Shown here one piece after another: positions 1 through 9,400 of a DNA stretch of 28,587 bases. The notes below the pieces were generated by a model. It searched no databases and was not told where the DNA came from. It saw only the letters and a list, made by a program, of their open reading frames with translations. The position numbers and the translations under genes were made by a program. The stretch covers positions 759,333 through 787,919 of the forward strand of contig NW_003138320.1 in assembly GCF_000003605.2 (NCBI RefSeq), written 5' to 3'. The stretch's first letter is position 1, and every line of letters begins with the position of its first letter. This DNA is from Saccoglossus kowalevskii (lineage: Eukaryota; Hemichordata; Enteropneusta; Harrimaniidae).

Positions 1-592
1 CAGTTCCGGAATAACAGAAATGCTTGATTTTGATTTGCACCCAGATATACCTCACTATTCGGTTGTACCATCATCAGTTATATTGTATTTGATATAATGT
101 GAAATACCGAGTAAAGTGCTTATAAGTTTTTTGTATATTAAAGTAGCATTTTGTTGTCTTATATGAGTAAATAACGTACATAACACAAGTCGATCTATGT
201 AGTATCAGCATACTACTTCCTTCATATACTCATAACTTAGTTTCATTAGTGATCGAATCCATTATTTCTCATGATATTTTCGCTAGTTTTCGCGGTGTTC
301 ATTTATAAAACATCTCTTTATATTGTATATGCAATTCCGAAGAGAAGAATATACAAATAGCGTTAAACCATAGACAGTATCCTACTATACTTTCTATGGT
401 TAAACTAGTAATAGATAAGATGGTTATGTTCAAACTCTCTATACAGACTACGGTGTATTAATTTTCCATTTGTACGGTGTGAAAGGTTCGTCAGATGTTG
501 AACTGAGAACATAGACCTCACTCACTGTCAGTAAGTTTCGGGCAAACTAGCATATGTTGTTTTGATTCATTCATCTACAATTATTTATTTAT

Positions 593-896
593 TTAAAGGG
601 CGGTAGTCGTCGCGCCACGCATGCGCGAAATATATGGGTCTCATATAAACAAAGATGGCCACTTTGACTGTTGAGCAGATCAACAAGTACAAGCTGAGAC
701 CTTACCAAGCTTTAATTAGATAATTTGTAGGTGATTGTAAGGTATCGAAGGAGTCACCGGCGGTAATTAGTGCAAGTCGCGCCCGGGTCAAACCTCATAC
801 TTGTGATTTGCATTAGAAAAGCGCATTGGATTATGGGAAAATCAATGTTTATCAATACAAATCTCGCATATGCGCAGCGCGACTACCGCCCTTTAA
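593..896. mobile_element. Foldback element (MITE family 1, copy 1)
   Basis: A 304-bp element with inverted ends TTAAAGGGCGGTAGTCG, perfect over 17 bp, and TTAA at both edges. It is the sister of the element at 24526-24814: the two align almost without gaps over most of their interior, including a start AAGATGGC and a shared coding-like frame. In this copy that frame is broken by TAA and TAG codons. TTAA may be a piggyBac-style target duplication or simply part of the inverted repeat. Confidence 0.85.
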
Positions 897-2059
897 AAAC
901 AAAACAAAACCAAAAAGTTTATATACATACCTTAAAAAGTCTCTAACACAAAACACTGCGATAAAAGTCCAGCACATTACAGGCAGCGATAATGGAGCTA
1001 TAATATCCATCAAGGCCAAGGACCCTTAGAAACAAAAAAAAATATTTAAACCAATGATCTGCTGAAGGATGTTTCGAAGTGAATGCTGGTAAACCGTGTG
1101 CGGGTACCTGTGTCACGTGGTATTCTTGCCCCGAGTACGCTATAGTTACCGGTAGTCGTCATTTTGTTCACCCTGTATCGGTAAACCGATTTTAAACAAG
1201 ACGGTGAATTTAATGGCGGGCTAGGACAAAAATATCACGTGACCATGAAACCTGCAAATCGTTTAATACCTAAAACAGCGTACATTATTTTGCCATGAAA
1301 CAGACATGACAAAAACATCATCTATTTTCTGATCACATATTAGTGTATGAAACTCACCGCCATTTAGGTCACCAAGAGTAAAAGGCACAATGTTAACTGT
1401 GAAATAAAGACAAAAGACAACCATGAAATAAACACGTGTATTGGTGAAGCAAGATCCAACTAACGTATTTTATTGTTTCAAATTATTCTCGAAGATGAGT
1501 AATTTTCATTTGCTTGAGAATTACATGTGCGCGATAGTATAAAATTGTCATGGCAACAAAACTCGGGGTTCGTAAGAAATAGGTATAGCGTGTCATTCAT
1601 TCACACTGATGACGTCACAATGCGTTATCTGCATAAATACGTGGATTAAAGGGGAGTCGTCACCTGCGCATGCGTCAGATGGCCATAGCGTGTCATTGCG
1701 TTGTGTCGTCACCGGAAGCGCTGTCCTAGCACAAACCGAACTCCGCACAGTTCGATACGCGTTACTTATCATCACTGCACAAAGCAGCTTGGCATAGAAC
1801 TCATTTGCATATTCGAATATGTTCGAACTACAAGACCCTGTCGGTTAACAAAGTTATGCGTATGTTACTTTAAACTCTTAATACGACGTTTCACGCCCCG
1901 ACCCCGAATAAAATGTTCTGTTAATTAGATTAAAATATACATGACTTGCGCTAGAAAAGTACAATCCTTTCCTACATGCCAAAGCATTAGTTTCTATTAT
2001 AAATGACTAACTTTATAAACTTACTAGAACCTGTGTTTTATTGCTGTTTGACGCGCAAA
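897..2059. other. Intergenic stretch with a partial repeat
   Basis: No gene recognised. At about 1646-1697 there is one end of MITE family 2 (TTAAAGGGGAGTCGTCACC, then GCATGCGTCAGATGGCC), matching 6600-6680 in reverse. The word ATAGCGTGTCATT occurs at about 1584 and again at about 1685. Short open frames on both strands here are overlapping shadows with no family match. Confidence 0.5.
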
Positions 2060-2504
2060 ATCGAACCCGTTCAAGCCAGAAATAGTATTGAAATATTCAC
2101 CAGAATACAAGATGAACGGAAATGTTAGGAAACTTTTCTCAGTGAAATTAGTCTTTAATGTTTCTTTTCCAACTAAATACGATAACAGAACGTTTTTTCT
2201 TCCAAGTTTTAGTGTATCACGTGCGCCATTTCACTACAGTAACATTACTTTGCAAAACATAGTCCGCCATAAAATGGTTCGTATTCACGTTTTTACTGAG
2301 GTCTGACATTAATAAATAGTTCGGATGTGACATACGTTTTTTCCCCACTTTTTGTAGTACGTTTTCAGATGTAACAGGTACAAGAAAATGGCCGTGCGTA
2401 GTGAGGTGATTGACCACAAAATTGAAGGCTGCCTGTGGCAGAGGCACTATTACGTAAAGCGCAAAGGCATCTGGGAAGGAGATTGGCGGGAACCAGCCAA
2501 AAAC
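2060..2504. repeat. Dispersed repeat family 4, copy A
   Basis: About 445 bp starting ATCGAACCCGTTCAAGCC. It is a direct repeat of 4569-5112 at high identity, with small indels. Both copies contain the word GTATCACGTGCGCCATTTCA and end with GGGAACCAGCCAA. This copy lacks about 124 bp present before that end in copy B. No coding potential or terminal repeats were recognised. Confidence 0.75.
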
Positions 2505-2513
2505 CTGTGTCAT

Positions 2514-3048
2514 ATATATTGAAGATAATATTTGGTAATCGTAGTCCTAAATAACTATTAAAAATAGCTGTGTCATATGACGCCTTACTAGCCGATTTTG
2601 GCTAAAATAGCGCTCCGCCGCCTCTTTACACTAGTGTTTATACACGGAACTTGATTAAAAAATTTCCAATTTAAGTTGCTTTTCAATCACATATTTTTGT
2701 GAGATATTGTTTAGTGAGTGAAATATTAATGTCATAAATAATTCAATCTTCGAAACAACAAAAACTAACGCATAATAACGATAATCAAATTTGTGTGTGA
2801 AGTTCGAAAGTACCTGCTAACTAGTTCGAAAATAGAACGTCCTTGAACGCGATAAAATCACGCGTAGAACGCCTTCCGAAACAGACACTAGCAGCGTAAA
2901 CTTATTGCTAATTTGGGCCCAGTTTGTTCTTACATGTTTTCTAAGTTTTATTTATCATTATTAGTAAAAATGCCCCTTAAACGATTTGATATATCCGTAA
3001 AATACGTGCCAATCGACGATTGACTTCGAAACGTTCGAAATTTCGAAC
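2514..3048. other. Intergenic stretch, nothing recognised
   Basis: AT-rich sequence with no gene, repeat or RNA that I can support. No exon continuing the TSP1-Ig gene was found here. Confidence 0.4.
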
Positions 3049-3211
3049 AAACTCCCGGCACACCTTGCGCGATATGCGTCAGATCGGTGTAGAAGACGCC
3101 GGCCTGCAGCGTCAATGGTGTCATTGTTTACAAACAAGCGTCTACCCATGAGCCTTTGCGTTTTTAGCGTGTGTTGTAATCGTCGCTTGGGACGACCCTC
3201 CCGATTTAAAC
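3049..3211. mobile_element. MITE family 2, diverged copy
   Basis: The right end, read in reverse, is GTTTAAATCGGGAGGGTCGT. The interior, CATTGTTTACAAACAAGCGT then CTACCCATGAG and TAGCGTGTGTTGT, matches 6535-6680 in the opposite orientation. The left end is decayed, so the boundary is approximate. Confidence 0.65.
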
Positions 3212-3311
3212 ATTATATTACGATAACATGGGTGACATGACAGATATATCGTTACGTTAAGGAGGCTGGTGCTACTGACGATAACGTAAAGCAATGTCTA
3301 AATATGAACAA

Positions 3312-3317
3312 TTTATT
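3312..3317 (-). other. Candidate poly(A) signal overlapping the stop codon
   Basis: AATAAA on the minus strand shares two bases with the TAA stop of the TSP1-Ig gene. It supports exon 7 being terminal, but an AATAAA is common by chance in sequence this AT-rich. Confidence 0.4.
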
Positions 3318-3452
3318 ACCAACCTTTCAAAAGAATCACATTCGTGATAATCGTTTTCTCATCGTGAGTTACACCGCACGCGTAGGTTCCACTATCTTCC
3401 GATACGGTAGTTTGTAATTCTAAATCACCGTGATCCATTAGTTTGTATTTAC
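3316..3452 (-). CDS. Exon 7: second half of Ig domain, probable C terminus
   Basis: The acceptor GTACACAACAG precedes 3452. The frame GDLELQTTVSEDSGTYACGV carries the classic Ig D-x-G-x-Y-x-C motif, and the last strand is TNVILLK. The frame can then read KGW and stop at TAA 3316-3318, with an AATAAA overlapping that stop at 3312-3317. Alternatively a weak phase-1 donor, GTTGGT at 3323, splices onward, which would match the phase of all other introns. I found no convincing exon further down, so I favour the stop, without certainty. Confidence 0.8.
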
Positions 3453-6400
3453 CTGTTGTGTACAAAAAACACAGTGTCAATAGGTGATTTTCCGTTCATT
3501 TGCGAGATCTCGCGAGTTGCATGAAAGACGCGCGTCGAACGTCTGCCGCAAAAATCGAACGATTTGATTTTGAACTCGAATTTCTTTATTTCGTTGCTCA
3601 CATCGACCGACCGATTTTCGACAGAGGAATATTGCTTTCGAATACCCTCACTTAATCGAAATGAATCGAAAAGTACATAATTAAGCATGGAAATGTCCCC
3701 AAAAATACATCGCATTTGTTAAATCCCAGGCGATGTTGACCCACTACGACGCTATCATTGTTTGTCCTGTTTTTACGTTCGATTTCACGCATAACGCGTG
3801 ATTCTCGCAGTGAATGGAAAATGGTCTATTACCGGTGATTTAGGTGGACTACAATTGGCCAAATTGGCGTTCGTTTTAGTTACAACAACTTTAGTAGATA
3901 ATATTCAACGTAGTAGTTACCGTAGAGACGGGCAAGGACGGCTCCCAAATAACAGTTTTCGAGCAGTTTTTTTGGGGGAGAGGGATTCTCGGAACCATTA
4001 AACTAAATAAAATCCAACCCATTTCTAAACCACAAATAAACATATCCATATTGATATCTCTTCTATACCCATATAGTTTTTACCCCCCCCCCTCTCCCGA
4101 GTTGCCCTGACGTGCCCGGTGTACGTTATTGTACCATCAGCCAATTCACTGGGACGCAAACTAGATTGTAGCAGTTTGAAATCGACTATATGTCACTTAC
4201 CTTGAATATCTATAATAACATTGTTCTTCAACCAACTGACAGACGCAGTGTGATGGGTGTCTAGATACCAATCAACCAAGCAATGCAAGCGAACACCTTC
4301 CCCATCATATACGTGAGTTTCATGGATGAGAGTGCCATCTGAAATTTAATTATATCTTGGGTAAGCATGCAGTCAATAAATATCCATATTTTTTTTTAAA
4401 AAACCGAATAGGATCTGCATTAATTGAAACATGGACATCGGCCCCATTATTTCAATTATTTACAATATTTCGGCGGCTTCATTTTTAAGTTTCGAGTTCA
4501 AGCGCAGCTAAACATTGTAGAAGCACATCATTTTGAGTTATTTACATTTGGTGGGGTTAGACGCGGATATCGAACCCGTTCAAGCCAGAAATAGTATTGA
4601 AAGATTCACCAGAATACAAGATGAAAGGAAATGTTAGGAAACCCCTTTAATTAGTCTTTAATGTTTCTTTCCAAACTATATATATTAGCACACAGTCCAG
4701 AAGGACGTTTTTTCTTCCCAGTTTTAGTGTATCACGTGCGCCATTTCACTGCAATAACATTACCTTGCAAAATATAGTACGCGGTAAAATGCTTCGATTT
4801 TACGTTTTTACTGAAGTCTGACATTAATAACTAGTTCGAATGTCACATGCATTTTTTAGGTGTAACAGCTACGGGAAAATGACAGTGAGTAGTGATGTGA
4901 TTGACCACAAAAGTGAAGGCTGCCTGTGGCAGAGGTACTATTGCGTAAAACGCAAAGACCTATGGGAAGGAGTTTGTGTTCTGTGTAGAATGTAAGCGCT
5001 GACGTCAGATAACCAAGGGAAATAGAACAAAGATTGAGAACGTGGTCAACCAATCGGAATGCTGGACCTATTTAGTAACCGGCCACTTTTGACTTGGTGG
5101 GAACCAGCCAAGGGTGTGTTGTGACCGTGCATATTGATGGCGCCAGACAGTCAAACACATCAAAAAGCATGCAAATTGTCCATTGCAAAAACAGTTTTCC
5201 TACCAGCACATAGGTCAGAGGCACTGCAAATAGTGGAATCGGTTGTCTCACCGCCATCATCACATAGGGCAGGACAATGCCTTATACGTTTCTTCACCCC
5301 TTGGCCACATGTAACCGAACACTGCTCCCATTCTGTCCACCCAGTCGTTATTTCACCTAGAAAACAAATGTTGCTATAGTAACAGTGTTTTTGCGCATTT
5401 GCTTTGAATCAGTGTACTAATTTTTCCGTCGTTTCTGAAGTCTGCTAGGGCACCTTTTAATGTGATGATTTGAGCACCACTGACGCAAAAAATGGCTACC
5501 AAGCAGCCATATTTGTTTTGCTTACAATTTCCTGGTGCTATACGCACGTGCCGACTTCACGTTGGCGCTTTCCAAACGTTCTTTATTGCATTACATGGGG
5601 TTACGTAAATTCTTGTCATTTTTTCAACTGTAGTGCAGTGACGTTCTGTTGTGAATTGGTGCCTACTTAATAATTTAATAGTATTTCTTAAAGATTATTT
5701 AAAAATTTTAATTGTTGTTGTTTGCGTATTGCTTCCAAGAATGTAATGCAAAATGAAACAATAAAGTTTGAATCACATTTCAATCGATAAAGTCGTATTT
5801 TGGTGATTATTTCGGGAAGGAGAAATTGCTCGAGTTGATTCTCTTTATTGAAAACCAGCCTAGTTATAATTACGTCAAAAACACTAAGTATCAGTTATAA
5901 ACGAATTCCCAACTTACCTAAATCATGTGCTGTATCTTGACAGTCATCTAGTGAACACAGAGCCAACTCAGTCGATGACCCTTCTTCACACATGCCCTCT
6001 TCTTTCAAGCAAGACCTGCTGCGAAATTTTGTACTAGTTTCACACGAACAATGAGACCATTCACCCCAGTCACTCCATTCTATATCCAAACAACATAAAG
6101 GCCTATTATTTAAAACATGATCGTAAAAATAAAAGGCAAAACGTAAAAGGTACTAAACGTACTTTCAGTGATGATTGTATTTGCTATTTTAACGACATAA
6201 CAAAATAAGTATTACTTGCAAACAAATCCTTTACAAAATAAACAAATTTGGTTTGTTTTCCTTCAAAAAACAAATTTTAGACTGATCATAGCACAACTTA
6301 TTAATTAAAAAAGAGACTCCTTTTAAATTACGACACTCCCACGGTCGGAAACTTCATAATCACTGAACAAAATCAAAACGTCCACCGTGTTCCAATGACG

Positions 6401-9400
6401 CTCCAAGGGGTGATGGATAATTGCGAACATGGCCTGATTCGTACATATGATGTGTCAGTTCAGTAACTACAAAGTTGAGTGATTTAAAACTATTTATCGT
6501 ATAATGCGTGTTTATTTCAAGCTGAAGGATTCCCACCGGCGCACGCGCGGGAATTGAGTCTCAAGCGATGATAACAACACACGCTAAAACGCAAAAGCTC
6601 ATGGGTAGACGCTTGTTTGTAAACAATGACACTCTATGGCCATCTGACGCATGCGCGGGTGACGACTCTCCCGCTTTAACTGTCTTTATATCAAGAGTAT
6701 TGATTGTCGATTATCGATAAGAACGTTCCGAACTAGATATCTTTAGAACAACGTAGCTATTAATATTTTATATTTTTTTTTACCGGAGACATAATAATTC
6801 GTCGAACTGTGACGTCATGTCTGCTAACAAATGTCGCTAAATGGCCAGCACTAGCTCCAAATCTCGGGACACATGAACAAAGTCGTTATTTTATCTCCGG
6901 ATGGGAACGACCGGTTCTTGCCAACCGAGTGCCAACCAGCCACTGCATACCTCAAGCGCGCAGTCATATTCATATTCATATTCATATGCAAATATGTCAA
7001 GGGCTTCCAATAACATAACGGCTTTCTTGGTCGTAGCATCGGAAATATGTATTTTGATGATACCCTAGATGGGAATGGCCGCCGAGATCTCGTTGAAAAC
7101 GATAGATCAATGAGAATTGTTTTCCTCACTCGAAATAGTGCCATTCGAATCTAAGATCCCTAACAGCATAGACAGTTTAAAGTCAATCAAACCTGTTGGA
7201 ATTGGTGCCATCGTTGTTGTTTGGCATGCTTCGATATCAGGGTAGCAGTTTTCAAGCTCGCTGATTGTATTACCATCACCAGGACCATCACATATTAAGT
7301 TTCCTTCTAAGTTGACCCCTGGCGTGTATCCAATGGGTTCACACTCCTGCGTCCTCTGTCGCTCACCTTCATAGCATGTCTCCATGTGGGCGGTTGAACA
7401 CGGTGACCATTCAGACCATTCACTCCATTGACCAATAACTATCCCCCAAAAATAATAATAATTCAATCGTATATTAGAGTTGTTTCATAACCCAGACTAG
7501 TACGTAATGTTTTAATAAGATAAGGATTGAAATGTATACCACAAAATCAGACGTATGAGCACATTTCAACTTAAAAAATATTGACGTACATTTTTTGATG
7601 AAGGTTTGTCAATATAGTTCCAAAAATTAAAGTCTGTTGAACCGTTTTTAAACTTTGCGAATAAATTATTTTTGTATTCAATTATGTCATATGTGAAAAT
7701 AAAATTGAAAGTCACGGACGACATTGTTGAAATTAAAATGAAATACTATAATAGTTGCTGACGTAATCCCAGCGCGCCGTGCCGGAAATTAAACAGAAAT
7801 GGGTCAATGACTAGATACTGTTCAAGGTGAAGACGAATTATCGACTCGAGTATAGACCCTTCACCGATTCCATGGAACTATATAGTTCCATGACCGATTC
7901 CAACATGGCTTTATTATTGTTGTTATAAATCAACAGCGTCAGAATTAAACACATTTAGTTAAATGTAGGTGTTTTTTTATGAAATGAATTTCCTTGTGTA
8001 TAATAGGTTAATTAGCTAACCCCTCTATCCAATTCTTCGAGTTAAGAGTTATAACACGATATGGAGCTCCATTGTATAAGATATAGTACAGAGTTTGGAC
8101 TTAGTTTTGTATGAAAAATCAGTACACCACCTGGGTTATAGAGAGGGTGCATGATAAGACCCGTGATAGTTGGTGCTTATAATCAAACCAATGTGTCTTA
8201 ATGATGATACCACCGAATAAATATTGTATATTTTCTGTTAATACTATATATGGAGTTTCTGGGAAATTTGTTAAAAAATGTTTCTCAGTCCACTTCACAA
8301 TATGTAGATTAATTGCAATTTGTAATGTACAAACCAGGTATGTAAGATGTTAATTTCAGTGCAAATTCCAATAATAGTTTATAAATACTGAAATTATCTG
8401 TATTCTCCAATTCGGGCATATTAATCGTCTGTTTGTCCCAAAATGTCCATTTTCCATTTTTTTTCACTTTTCTTCGTTGAAAACCCACTATAAATACTGT
8501 CAATTTTAAATACTCCTAGACATCAAAACGCGCTCTGTATGATACTAAATCTCTTATTTTCAGCATATGTCACCGAGCAAAATGTTTTCTTATCATAGGA
8601 AACAAAGCTAAATTCTCTAAAACAGACAAAATATGCTATTTTCACTCATTTTGTGTATCGATTTTCTTCAAACCGAGTAATGCGACCCTATATTTTTAAA
8701 CCATTTTCTTCATTCTTGATATATCTAATATGTAAAAATAAACAAATCTTACAATATTTTCACTTTTGCGTGGCGTTCTACCTTGCCTATATTAAATTTC
8801 AGAATGTTCAGATAAATCACTGTTTCATTGAAATCGTGATTTGTTCCATTTCAGAAATGTAACCGAACGATTAACGAATATGTGTAAAAAGCCAGTGCGA
8901 AAATTGACCGATTGGATATACAGTAATTTAGTGGACGTCAGATAGGTCACAAAATAGTAGTTGACACACAGACCCCCTCCCCCACATATTTCCATGCTCA
9001 GTCTGCTAATGCCAGTCACGACTCATTGTGTGTTGAAACAGCGAGAGGAATGGTCCTTTGATCTGAGTTGAGAATTAATACTTTATGTGTCTTTAACAAC
9101 TGATGCTAAGCTGGGAATACCATCTCAGAAGCAGTTAATTTGCTCTTATGATTTGTGCACAGGCGGGAGTCTCTAGTAAATATGACTCATATCCTCTGAT
9201 AAGTTTCTATTTTCGACCAAGAAACATTTGACCATTTACAGTGTGGGCTTTGCATCATGTATTCTTGTTACACTGATTAGTGAAATACGGTAAATAATTA
9301 TCTTATTTGTGTCGCAGAAGGATGGTTGAATACCGTTTATTGAAATTAATAATCCCCAGAACAATTTTCAAATATAGATGAGAAATCATAGTACGAAACC

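Noticed and set aside
2-97. Open frame ending TAA at 95-97 that could be the 3' end of a plus-strand gene, with ATTAAA near 136
   Set aside because: Only 31 codons, no family match, and an open run of that length is not rare in this composition. It cannot be tested without sequence left of the window.
2961-3149. 62-residue minus-strand frame beginning MGRRLFVNNDT
   Set aside because: It lies over a diverged copy of MITE family 2, and the same words appear at 6600-6640 in another copy.
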